NCBI GenBank assembly: GCA_012515635.1
Contig: JAAYXZ010000175.1
Coordinates: forward strand, 1-6,364
DNA: 6,364 nt
DNA from: Elusimicrobiota bacterium
Lineage (GTDB): Bacteria; Ratteibacteria; UBA8468; B48-G9; JAFGKM01
Direction: 5' to 3'
The notes beneath the pieces were generated by a model, which worked only from the letters and a program-made list of their open reading frames with translations, was not told where the DNA came from and did not search any database. Both the position numbers and the translations under genes were made by a program. How positions within the stretch are numbered: position 1 is the first letter of the stretch; each line of letters starts with the position of its first letter. This document shows, piece after piece, positions 1-5,926 of this stretch.

Positions 1-197
1 AAATTGACTACCAATTCCTGCATAACAGGATGCGCCCCCACCACCTTATCCATATCTACAGAAGCAATCCTTGACTGTCTGCTTTTCACTACCCCGAAGA
101 TAAAGAAAATAACAGCCACAATAAGCAATAAAACCGCAAGCAACGATTCTTTCGTTCTGTCTTTTTTACCAATCTTTTCCATCAATTTACACTGCAT
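1..197 (-). CDS. Membrane-anchored OmpH/Skp-like protein (N-terminal part, cut by window edge)
   Basis: Only the first 65 codons are present; the gene continues past base 1. The ATG at 197-195 follows a strong GGAGG (203-207) at a 5-base spacing, which fixes the start; a second in-frame Met at residue 6 has no such site. The protein begins with a short basic stretch, then one hydrophobic segment at about residues 19-37, then IASVDMDKVVGAHPVMQEL at 44-62. That last segment resembles the opening of OmpH/Skp-family domains (I-A-x-V-D-M-x-K-V followed by x-H-P), whose members are periplasmic, mostly helical chaperones for outer-membrane proteins. An uncleaved signal anchor would place the domain outside the inner membrane. 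The family call is inferred from a short segment only; the coiled-coil body is out of view. It starts 64 bases after the AMMECR1 gene on the same strand, so the two may be co-transcribed. Confidence 0.5.
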   Translation of the reverse strand, partial: MQCKLMEKIGKKDRTKESLLAVLLLIVAVIFFIFGVVKSRQSRIASVDMDKVVGAHPVMQELVVN

Positions 198-201
198 TAA
201 A

Positions 202-209
202 TCCTCCCT
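202..209 (-). promoter_or_regulatory. Strong ribosome binding site for the OmpH-like gene
   Basis: The minus strand reads AGGGAGGA here, with its GGAGG core 5 bases before the ATG at 197. It decides this start over the Met five codons later. Confidence 0.7.
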
Positions 210-261
210 GTTATCTTTTCAATAAACTGGTTTTATGTTCCTGTTCCCCATCTATCTGCAA

Positions 262-801
262 CTATTCGGAAAAAACATCTGCCTGAAAGATATAAATCTC
301 TGTCTCTTTGTCTTGCCATGCATCTGCGGGCAATCCCGCCTTATACATACACAGATTACTTAAAAACTCATCTTTAGTCCAGCCGGTTTCATCTGCTACC
401 TGCGGAAGGAAAACGCCTGTTCTGTAACCCTTCTTTATTATTACGCCGTCCCTTCCGAGTTGAATATCTCCTGCGTCTTCAACTCTTTTCAACGGAGTTA
501 ATACAGATATCTCTATCGTGATATCTTCCAACTCGCTATACTCAACCGAAGGAAAACGTGAATCTTCGGTAGCGGACTGTATAGATGTTTTTCTGACCGC
601 CTCTGCAAGCGGACCTACACCTTCAATATATCCTATACAACCCCTTAATTCATCCTTTTTCTTTAAGGTTACAAAAACACCCCTTCTCTCTTGGAATACA
701 GGGTCATCATTCACTAAAGCAGCAAGTTTTCTTCCTGAAAGAAAACACTCAAGTGTCTCTCTTGCAATTCTTAAAAGTTTTTGTTTTTGAATTTCCGTCA
801 T
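262..801 (-). CDS. AMMECR1-domain protein
   Basis: This is a 179-residue single-domain protein of the AMMECR1 family (named after the human protein; molecular function not settled). Visible hallmarks are LRGCIGYIEG at 52-61 (the family's near-invariant LRGCIG), SRFPSV at 81-86 (usually RFPPV), TIEISVLTPL at 95-104, the glycine-bearing strand GVFLPQVADETGWT at 129-142, and a C-terminal CMYKAGLPADAW at 151-162. The length fits a complete domain. The start is chosen at the ATG at 801 because the domain begins right after it; an in-frame GTG at 825 would add eight residues (MVLFLFNA) not typical of the family. Neither start has a clear Shine-Dalgarno site. A two-codon ATG-CTA-TGA at 806-798 overlaps the chosen ATG. 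In many genomes this domain is fused to or beside a MEMO domain and a radical-SAM protein; neither is seen here. It lies 69 bases after tRNA-Met on the same strand. Confidence 0.93.
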   Translation of the reverse strand: MTEIQKQKLLRIARETLECFLSGRKLAALVNDDPVFQERRGVFVTLKKKDELRGCIGYIEGVGPLAEAVRKTSIQSATEDSRFPSVEYSELEDITIEISVLTPLKRVEDAGDIQLGRDGVIIKKGYRTGVFLPQVADETGWTKDEFLSNLCMYKAGLPADAWQDKETEIYIFQADVFSE

Positions 802-857
802 AGCATTAAATAGAAACAATACCACAGATTTCAGGATTTTAAGAATATTACGATTTT

Positions 858-880
858 AAAACCATCCGCCTGGTAGCGGA
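858..880 (-). terminator. Possible weak terminator-like hairpin sharing the tRNA-Met 3' end
   Basis: In the minus-strand transcript TCCGC (880-876, part of the tRNA acceptor 3' strand) can pair with GCGGA (869-865) around a six-base loop that contains the CCA tail. TGG and four T residues follow. The stem is only five GC-rich base pairs and the T run is short, so termination would be weak at best. It would also compete with folding of the tRNA acceptor stem. It may be chance. Confidence 0.25.
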
Positions 881-945
881 GGGGGGATTTGAACCCCCGA
901 CATACCGGGTATGAGCCGGCTGCTCTGCCACTGAGCTACCCCGCC
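871..945 (-). tRNA. tRNA-Met (anticodon CAT, elongator type, CCA encoded)
   Basis: A complete 75-base cloverleaf can be drawn on the minus strand. The acceptor GGCGGGG pairs with CTCCGCT (G-U at pairs 1-72 and 6-67). The D arm is GCTC/GAGC. The anticodon stem GCCGG/CCGGT encloses CTCATAC, with CAT at 913-911. There is a five-base variable loop, and the T arm is GGGGG-TTCAAAT-CCCCC. Discriminator A is followed by an encoded CCA. The first acceptor pair is G-U rather than the mismatch of initiators, and the anticodon stem lacks the three consecutive G-C pairs of initiator tRNA, so I call it the elongator. The same acceptor pattern (GGCGG...CCGCTACCA) is familiar from Bacillus elongator tRNA-Met. 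A tRNA-Ile2 with modified CAT cannot be fully excluded. I see no clear promoter in the 54 bases between it and rdgB, so it may be cut from the upstream operon transcript. Confidence 0.95.
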
Positions 946-999
946 AATAAACACCATGTTTCAAATTGTTTTTTTACTTCTTTATTTATTCTTAATAAA

Positions 1000-1596
1000 T
1001 TATTTTACCTTATTAAGCAGATACTCTGCAAGTTGCCGAAAAGCAGAAGCTCTGTGACTTATTCTGTTCTTCTCTTCCATAGTCAACTCAGCAAATGTTT
1101 TATCCGTTTCATATATCTTAAAGACAGGGTCATATCCAAATCCGTTGCTTCCCCGCGGCGCAAAAGTTATAAAACCGTCTACCTCTCCCTTGAAAACCTC
1201 TTCTTTTCCGTTAAAAATCAATGCGGCTACTGTAACAAATTTAGCTTTTCTCTCTTTAATATCTTTATACGGCGCAAGCAAATCAAGTAGTTTTTCTATG
1301 TTTCTCCTGTCATCTGACGGCTCTCCTGCAAATCTTGCCGATAGAACCCCGGGTAATCCTCCCAGTTTTTCCACTACAAGCCCTGAATCCTCTCCTACTA
1401 CAAACTCTCTTCCCAGAAATTTTTGTAAATAATGCGCTTTGAGAAGAGCGTTTTTTTCAAATGTCTTGCCTGTCTCTTCAGGAAACGAGATATCGGAAGG
1501 CGCAGGTTTAACCAGAATATCCTTGTCTCTCAATATATTGCGAATCTCCAACACCTTATTCAGGTTTTTAGTTGCCAAGTAAAAGCTCGATGTCAT
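1000..1596 (-). CDS. rdgB: RdgB/HAM1-family XTP/dITP diphosphatase (non-canonical purine NTP pyrophosphatase)
   Basis: This cytosolic enzyme hydrolyses dITP, dHAPTP, XTP and ITP to the monophosphate and pyrophosphate, keeping deaminated purines out of DNA and RNA. The 198-residue length is normal for the family. Motifs in order: the N-terminal strand and nucleotide-binding loop FYLATKNLNKVLEI (5-18), EETGKTFEKNALLKA (40-54), the catalytic/metal region GEDSGLVVEKLGGLPGVLSA (68-87) with Asp70 matching the general base of E. coli RdgB, the base-recognition loop GFGYDPVF (152-159), and ISHRASAF (179-186). The ATG lies inside the end of rph, giving a 29-base overlap in another frame. An AGAGG (1610-1606) nine bases upstream, within rph codons, supports this start and suggests translational coupling. 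The rph-rdgB order recurs in many bacteria, for example Bacillus subtilis. Confidence 0.96.
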   Translation of the reverse strand: MTSSFYLATKNLNKVLEIRNILRDKDILVKPAPSDISFPEETGKTFEKNALLKAHYLQKFLGREFVVGEDSGLVVEKLGGLPGVLSARFAGEPSDDRRNIEKLLDLLAPYKDIKERKAKFVTVAALIFNGKEEVFKGEVDGFITFAPRGSNGFGYDPVFKIYETDKTFAELTMEEKNRISHRASAFRQLAEYLLNKVK

Positions 1597-2311
1597 CTTT
1601 CAAGACCTCTTTTTCTATCGTCACGATTTTTTTTATTCCACTCTCGGCTATTTGAAGTAACTCCATCAGGTCTTTTTGGGTGAACGGGTATCCTTCGGCA
1701 GTCCCCTGAATCTCCACTAATTCGCCCTTGCCTGTCATTACCACATTAAAGTCAACACTTGCCTCCGCATCCTCATAATACTCAAGGTCAAGAAGTTTTT
1801 TCTTGTAAACTATACCTGCGCTTATTGCAGCAAGATAATCCCGTAACAAAGGAAGTTTTAAAAAACGCGCTTTTTTTAGTTTTGACAACGCCTCAACAAG
1901 AGCCACAAACCCCCCTGTTACTGAAGCAGCCCTTGTCCCGCCATCTGCCTGAATCACATCACAATCCACCCGCACTGTTCTCTCGCCTATCTTTTTCAAA
2001 TCCAGCACAGCCCTTAATGACCGCCCTATCATCCTCTGTATTTCTTGACTCCTGCCTGCCAGATTGGAGTTTCTTGTGATTCGTTCACTGGTAGAGGACG
2101 GAAGCAGCGCATATTCCGCAGTCAGCCACCCGCTATCTGTCCCTTTTAAAAAAAAGGGAACCTTGTCCTCTATATTAACGGCACATAGAACTCTTGTATC
2201 GCCCACTTCTATCATACAAGACCCTAATGCATATTTCAGTATACCTTTGGATATCTTTATATCTCTTATATCATCCAAAGCCCTTCCACATTTTCTTTTT
2301 ATCTCGGACAT
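1568..2311 (-). CDS. rph: Ribonuclease PH
   Basis: RNase PH is a phosphorolytic 3'-to-5' exoribonuclease, usually a ring-shaped hexamer in the cytosol, that trims tRNA 3' ends. The 247-residue length matches the family. Seen in order: GSCMIEVGDTRVLCAV (30-45), GWLTAEYALLPSSTSER (61-77), GRSQEIQRMIGRSLRAVLDL (86-105) with Arg87 at the phosphate-site position, DCDVIQADGGTRAASVTGG (116-134) with the GTR at 125-127 that also contacts phosphate, and LEYYEDAEASVDFNVVMTG (176-194) with Asp181 and Asp187 at the metal/catalytic positions. EIQGTAEGYPF (200-210) is the family's late motif. All key residues are present, so it should be active. The ATG at 2311 has AAAGGAG five bases upstream, in the 15-base gap after lptD. 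Its 3' end overlaps rdgB. Two tRNA genes nearby are possible substrates, but co-location does not show this. Confidence 0.97.
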   Translation of the reverse strand: MSEIKRKCGRALDDIRDIKISKGILKYALGSCMIEVGDTRVLCAVNIEDKVPFFLKGTDSGWLTAEYALLPSSTSERITRNSNLAGRSQEIQRMIGRSLRAVLDLKKIGERTVRVDCDVIQADGGTRAASVTGGFVALVEALSKLKKARFLKLPLLRDYLAAISAGIVYKKKLLDLEYYEDAEASVDFNVVMTGKGELVEIQGTAEGYPFTQKDLMELLQIAESGIKKIVTIEKEVLKDDIELLLGN

Positions 2312-2316
2312 TACAG

Positions 2317-2323
2317 CTCCTTT
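2317..2323 (-). promoter_or_regulatory. Ribosome binding site for rph
   Basis: AAAGGAG lies five bases before the rph ATG and directly after the lptD stop (2329-2327). This tight spacing supports one transcript and possibly coupled translation of the two genes. Confidence 0.75.
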
Positions 2324-2326
2324 CTC

Positions 2327-4243
2327 CTATATAAGCGGATATATCATTACAAAAAAAGAGACATCGTCTCTGCTTGCGGAAACACTTAAATTCAATTCCC
2401 AGCAATGAAGTTTACGCCACAGATTAAGCGAAGTTTTGGCGATATTCGCGTCATTAACATCATATTGCAATCCTAAGCTGTATCGCCAGAATTCATTGCT
2501 TCTATAACCAAATCTTCCTTCAATACCTGATATGTTGCTTTCGTCATCATACCTGCCGCCTATTGCATAACTGGACTTACCTGAATTGAAAATTATATCA
2601 TTAACTCCTAACAAATACTTTTTCCCAGATATATCCCACTCATTCTTTCCTTCAATATAAACAGACGGAGTGAGTTTAATATCATACTTTAGGGAAGCGA
2701 CACTAAACCTGTCTTTCTCAATATCATAAAGATTTCCAAGTGATACCCTTCCCATATAATCGTTTTCTTTTTTAAAAAACCAATCTATTCCTATATTCAC
2801 AAAGTATCCGCTCTCCATTTGCTCAATAAAATCGAAGTATTCCAAGTCCCCTTTATTATAATCAAGTTCACGATAAAAGCAGGTTATAACAGGCGCAAAA
2901 TACTCTGTGAAACTTTTATGTTCTTTCTTCAGAAGAGAGGAGAACCCAACCCCCGCCTCCCTAACAAAATTAAATTTATCCTCTTCTTCCCACAGATATT
3001 CTACACCGCCAAGCGAAAGGTAAGGCGAAACCGTTAACACCCCTGTTTGTATCTGTTGTTTCAAAGTTAGCATATCCAGTATTCTGATATAATTATCATC
3101 TTCCTTATAAAAATTAGTAAACTGAAAATCATTCCCTAAAAACACGCGGCTACCCCCTATAGGGAAAAAAGGAGTGGAAAAACGTATCTCTGGAAATTTA
3201 TCTATCTTCAAAAAATCATCTTCCGCAGAGTCCCTTAAATTAAAGTTAAACATATTTTGACCGAGGTTATGAGTAAAAGAAAGATAGTTATATGTTTTTG
3301 ATTTCGCTATGTAATCGCTGTGAAAAAAATCATAAAAAAAGGCGTTATTATCTACATATCGCCAATCAACCAAAAAAGCCCCTCCTCCATAATCAGAGCC
3401 ATAGTTTTTTAACAACTCCCAAAACAGAGCAGGTTCTATATCCCCTTCTCCCCATCTTTTGAACAGAAATCCTTCATACCTATATCCCTGTGTATCAGAA
3501 TACAACCCTGCCCCTGCCCCATATCCTTTTGTCCCTACTAAAATCCGTTCTTTTGCCACCGCATCTTGATTTATGCCTGTTCTCTGCGCAAACACAATTT
3601 CCAGATTTTCTCCCGCATAAGAAGTATGCGCCGGCTTTGCCATAACAACAGGCTCTTTGGTCTTTGCATCAACGGTATATCTCGGAAAATAAAAGACGCT
3701 GAATTTTTCCCCGAGCACAAATCTCATTCTTTGAGCTTGGAAATACTCGTCTTTTACATACTTGATACGTTCTGCTAATATTTTATAGTGCGGGTTTTCA
3801 TTATCACAGGTTGTTATGTATCCTTTAACAATATACAAAACATCGCCGTCTTTTTCCAGTTTTTCCGCCTTGCCATAAAAGGGAGGTGAGGAAAAAACGG
3901 CATTTAAGATAACCCCTGTCCTGTCATTTAAATTGTATGTTATGTTATCCGCTTTAATATTCCCCTGAAGGGTTTCAATAAATAAATTCTTCTGTGCAAA
4001 TATATTACCCGTGTTTTTCTCAAAAGTTGCGCTATCACATCTCAAGATAATATCCTCAAACGCAATTTTCACATTTCCCTGCAGATTAACTTCTTCTGAA
4101 TCTCCGGCCGAATCAAACAATACCTCTAATCTATCAGCTGTATAATAGACAGGAATAGATTGTTCAGGGAGAAGTTCTGAGGAAAAAACACATTTACACA
4201 GAAAAATAAAAAGAAGACACAGTTTCTTATTGCATACGGACAT
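2327..4243 (-). CDS. lptD: LPS-assembly outer-membrane protein LptD (OstA/Imp family)
   Basis: LptD is the outer-membrane beta-barrel that, with LptE, inserts lipopolysaccharide into the outer leaflet. The 638-residue protein starts with a signal peptide (MSVCNKK, hydrophobic 8-20, likely cleavage near residues 21-22). An OstA/LptA-like beta-jellyroll follows at about 33-145 (YTADRLEVLF, LQGNVKIAFEDIILRCDSA, GNIKADNITYNL). The conserved junction YITTCDNENPHYKI at 142-155 comes next, then the strand FSVFYFPRYTVDA at 181-193. The rest is barrel-like, with alternating aromatic strands and acidic loops, ending in LHCWELNLSVSASRDDVSFFVMIYPLI-type strands from 612. The LHCWE near the C terminus is typical of the family. 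Cys146 and Cys614 sit where E. coli has C173 and C724/C725. It is shorter than E. coli LptD (about 780), as in many non-proteobacterial forms. The ATG at 4243 has only a modest GAAAGGG upstream. It is the first gene of the lptD-rph-rdgB run. No lptE is visible. Confidence 0.9.
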   Translation of the reverse strand: MSVCNKKLCLLFIFLCKCVFSSELLPEQSIPVYYTADRLEVLFDSAGDSEEVNLQGNVKIAFEDIILRCDSATFEKNTGNIFAQKNLFIETLQGNIKADNITYNLNDRTGVILNAVFSSPPFYGKAEKLEKDGDVLYIVKGYITTCDNENPHYKILAERIKYVKDEYFQAQRMRFVLGEKFSVFYFPRYTVDAKTKEPVVMAKPAHTSYAGENLEIVFAQRTGINQDAVAKERILVGTKGYGAGAGLYSDTQGYRYEGFLFKRWGEGDIEPALFWELLKNYGSDYGGGAFLVDWRYVDNNAFFYDFFHSDYIAKSKTYNYLSFTHNLGQNMFNFNLRDSAEDDFLKIDKFPEIRFSTPFFPIGGSRVFLGNDFQFTNFYKEDDNYIRILDMLTLKQQIQTGVLTVSPYLSLGGVEYLWEEEDKFNFVREAGVGFSSLLKKEHKSFTEYFAPVITCFYRELDYNKGDLEYFDFIEQMESGYFVNIGIDWFFKKENDYMGRVSLGNLYDIEKDRFSVASLKYDIKLTPSVYIEGKNEWDISGKKYLLGVNDIIFNSGKSSYAIGGRYDDESNISGIEGRFGYRSNEFWRYSLGLQYDVNDANIAKTSLNLWRKLHCWELNLSVSASRDDVSFFVMIYPLI

Positions 4244-4277
4244 ATCGCCCTTTCAAATTTTTAAGACCTTTTCAGAT

Positions 4278-4306
4278 ATTTTACTATGTCAAGTCCGTTT
4301 CTTCAA
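4278..4306 (-). promoter_or_regulatory. Candidate sigma-70-type promoter for lptD-rph-rdgB
   Basis: On the minus strand TTGAAG (4306-4301) and TAAAAT (4283-4278) are separated by 17 bases, which would start transcription roughly 25-30 bases before the lptD ATG. A perfect TTGACA (4292-4287) lies between them, but no good -10 box follows it at 16-18 bases. The match is by eye only. Confidence 0.4.
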
Positions 4307-4354
4307 ATTATCAGACAGATGAAAGCATAAGAATTTCTATTGTTCCTATTATCC

Positions 4355-4384
4355 TTGACGAGTAAAGCCACAAAAGGTTATAAT
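4355..4384 (+). promoter_or_regulatory. Near-consensus sigma-70-type promoter for tRNA-Ala
   Basis: TTGACG (4355-4360) and a perfect TATAAT (4379-4384) are separated by 18 bases. Expected initiation is about 4391, leaving a 5' leader of roughly 15 bases before the mature tRNA at 4406. Position, spacing and orientation all fit. Confidence 0.75.
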
Positions 4385-4405
4385 TTACCTCAAGTTCAAT
4401 ATTAT

Positions 4406-4478
4406 GGGGGATTAGCTCAGCTGGGAGAGCACCAGGCTGGCAGTCTGGGTGTCAAGGGTTCGAATCCCTTATCCTCCA
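4406..4478 (+). tRNA. tRNA-Ala (anticodon GGC, CCA not encoded)
   Basis: This 73-base cloverleaf is the only gene on the plus strand. The acceptor GGGGGAT pairs with ATCCTCC and contains G3-U70, the main alanine identity element. The D arm is GCTC/GAGC around AGCTGGGA. The anticodon stem CCAGG/TCTGG encloses CTGGCAG, with GGC at 4439-4441. The variable loop is GTGTC, and the T arm AAGGG-TTCGAAT-CCCTT is complete. Discriminator A is followed by CTC, so CCA must be added by nucleotidyltransferase, unlike the tRNA-Met in this window. It has its own promoter and converges on the MATE gene, whose stop codon is 22 bases away. Confidence 0.96.
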
Positions 4479-4488
4479 CTCTCTCTCC

Positions 4489-4525
4489 TTATAGAAGGAC
4501 TAATTTCCCAAGCCTTCTTCTATAA
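4489..4525. repeat. Inverted repeat between the convergent tRNA-Ala and MATE gene ends
   Basis: TTATAGAAG (4489-4497) is the exact reverse complement of CTTCTATAA (4517-4525), with a 19-base middle. It spans the MATE stop codon (4502-4500). Its place between two converging genes suits a shared 3'-end hairpin. However, the stem is AT-rich, the loop is long, and no T run follows on either strand, so it is not a standard intrinsic terminator. Confidence 0.35.
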
Positions 4526-5918
4526 ACACTTCACTAACGGTCTCTACGGCTACCTTTATCTCTTCAGTAATCCTCTTTTTCTTCCAAGTTCCCCTCATAA
4601 ACCAAAGAGTGGTTACAGCCGCGCCAAGAACATTTGTAAGAGGAAAGGCAATCCATATCCCTTTCTCTCTTAATCCTGTAAAATGGGATAACACATATGC
4701 AAAAGGAAATCTTAATAACCATAGGGATATTATAGAAAGCACCATTGATGTAAGGGTATTGCCTGACCCGATAAAAGCGCCGTTTAATATATGATGGATG
4801 CCTATAAACCCAAACGTTAAAGCCATTATCCTGATAAATAGAGTGCTTGCCATTATTGTTTCCATTTCACCCGGGATAAACATAGAGGAGATTTGCGGCG
4901 CTAACAAAAATATTATAATCCCGAGAAAGGTAAGTAAAACAAAACCCGTAACTACCGCTATTCTTACTGTCTTAACGGCTCTCTCTATCTTCCCTGCGCC
5001 TATATTTTGCCCGACCAGAGTGGCAACAGATATAGAGAGACCGAGAGTTGGTATCACTATAAATCCCTGTGTTCTTATCCCTATACCATAAGCCGCAAGT
5101 GTAATTGTCCCGAAACGGGCGACTAAAAATATCATAAGGCTCATTCCAAGCCCTACGGCTGACTGCTCTATAGAGGAGGGAATCCCTAACTTAAACATCT
5201 TTTTGATTAAAGAAAAATCCGGCTTTAAGTTCTTGATATAAATCCGTATCTGATATTTTTTATTCAGCATATAATACATTCCTGCTATGGCGGAAATAAA
5301 TTGGGTAATAATCGTAGCGATAGCCGCTCCTTTGACACCAAAAGCAGGAAAATGTCCATATCCAAAAATAAATAGCGGGTCAATAATAAGATTCAAAATC
5401 ACGGTAGTAAGCACAATATACATCGGTGTTTTAACATCCCCTACACCTCTCATCAATGCCTGAAAAACCATAAAAATGAAAACAAACGTTGTCCCGAGAA
5501 ACGACACCTGCAAATAATCAACCGCATTGATATACACATTATGGTCCGCTCCCAACATATTAATCAGGAACGGGGAGGACAAATAACCGATACAGCCAAG
5601 AATTGCTGAGACAATTACCGTAGCTAACAATGTTTGAGCAGAGATATAATCAACAGCGCCTGTTTCATTTTTCCCTTTATATTGAGCAACAAGTATAGTC
5701 CCTGCCATAGTCAATCCGCTTCCCAGAGAGATAATTAAAAAAGTAATCGGGAAACTTAAAGACACCGCCGCTATAGCGGCGCTTCCCAGCCGCCCCACCC
5801 AAAAAGTATCTATCAACTGATAAGAGGTATGCAAAAAATTCGCAAAGATAATCGGCAATGAAATTCTTATTAACGATTGCAGTATCGGTCCTTCAGTTAA
5901 ATTGTTTTTATAGTTCAT
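4500..5918 (-). CDS. MATE-family multidrug/Na+(H+) exporter
   Basis: This integral inner-membrane protein should export drugs or metabolites in exchange for Na+ or H+; the substrate cannot be read from sequence. Its 472 residues and about 12 hydrophobic segments fit the family. Hallmarks: NLTEGPILQSLIRISLPII (6-24), IDTFWVGRLG (36-45), ALMRGVGDVKTPMYI (154-168) in the first half and its counterpart NGAFIGSGNTLTSM (379-392) in the second, ILNLIIDPLFIFG (174-186), and VGQNIGAGKIERAV (302-315). A charged cytosolic tail (about 446-472) follows the last helix. I prefer the ATG at 5918. The in-frame ATG at 5930 (adding MRVI) overlaps the upstream stop as ATGA, but its GGAGG directly abuts the codon, leaving no spacing. 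For 5918 the GGAGG is 12 bases away, with a GAGAG five bases upstream. It is probably co-transcribed with the preceding hydrolase. Confidence 0.93.
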   Translation of the reverse strand: MNYKNNLTEGPILQSLIRISLPIIFANFLHTSYQLIDTFWVGRLGSAAIAAVSLSFPITFLIISLGSGLTMAGTILVAQYKGKNETGAVDYISAQTLLATVIVSAILGCIGYLSSPFLINMLGADHNVYINAVDYLQVSFLGTTFVFIFMVFQALMRGVGDVKTPMYIVLTTVILNLIIDPLFIFGYGHFPAFGVKGAAIATIITQFISAIAGMYYMLNKKYQIRIYIKNLKPDFSLIKKMFKLGIPSSIEQSAVGLGMSLMIFLVARFGTITLAAYGIGIRTQGFIVIPTLGLSISVATLVGQNIGAGKIERAVKTVRIAVVTGFVLLTFLGIIIFLLAPQISSMFIPGEMETIMASTLFIRIMALTFGFIGIHHILNGAFIGSGNTLTSMVLSIISLWLLRFPFAYVLSHFTGLREKGIWIAFPLTNVLGAAVTTLWFMRGTWKKKRITEEIKVAVETVSEVFIEEGLGN

Positions 5919-5926
5919 GATTACTC

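Noticed and set aside
4..225. Plus-strand 73-codon open frame at the left edge
   Set aside because: It lies antisense to the OmpH-like gene, which has a strong ribosome site and a sensible hydrophobic anchor; the plus frame has no recognisable features.
946..999. AT-rich inverted sequence TTTATT-AAG-AATAAA after rdgB as a terminator
   Set aside because: The stem has only A-T pairs and no T run follows on the minus strand, so it is probably base composition.
889..1290. Plus-strand 133-codon open frame beginning MNPRHTGYEPAALPLSY
   Set aside because: It is antisense to tRNA-Met and then rdgB; this opening is typical of false proteins read across tRNA genes.
1432..2408. Several plus-strand open frames of 80-115 codons across rph, rdgB and the lptD end
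   Set aside because: All are antisense shadows of clearly recognised genes, with no family likeness or ribosome sites that I could see.
4340..4525. Plus-strand 61-codon open frame with GLAQLGEHQAGSLGVKGSNP
   Set aside because: It is the translation of the tRNA-Ala gene itself, a well-known spurious protein pattern.
4798..5091. Plus-strand 97-codon open frame inside the MATE gene
   Set aside because: Antisense of a hydrophobic-protein gene; such frames arise from its codon bias.
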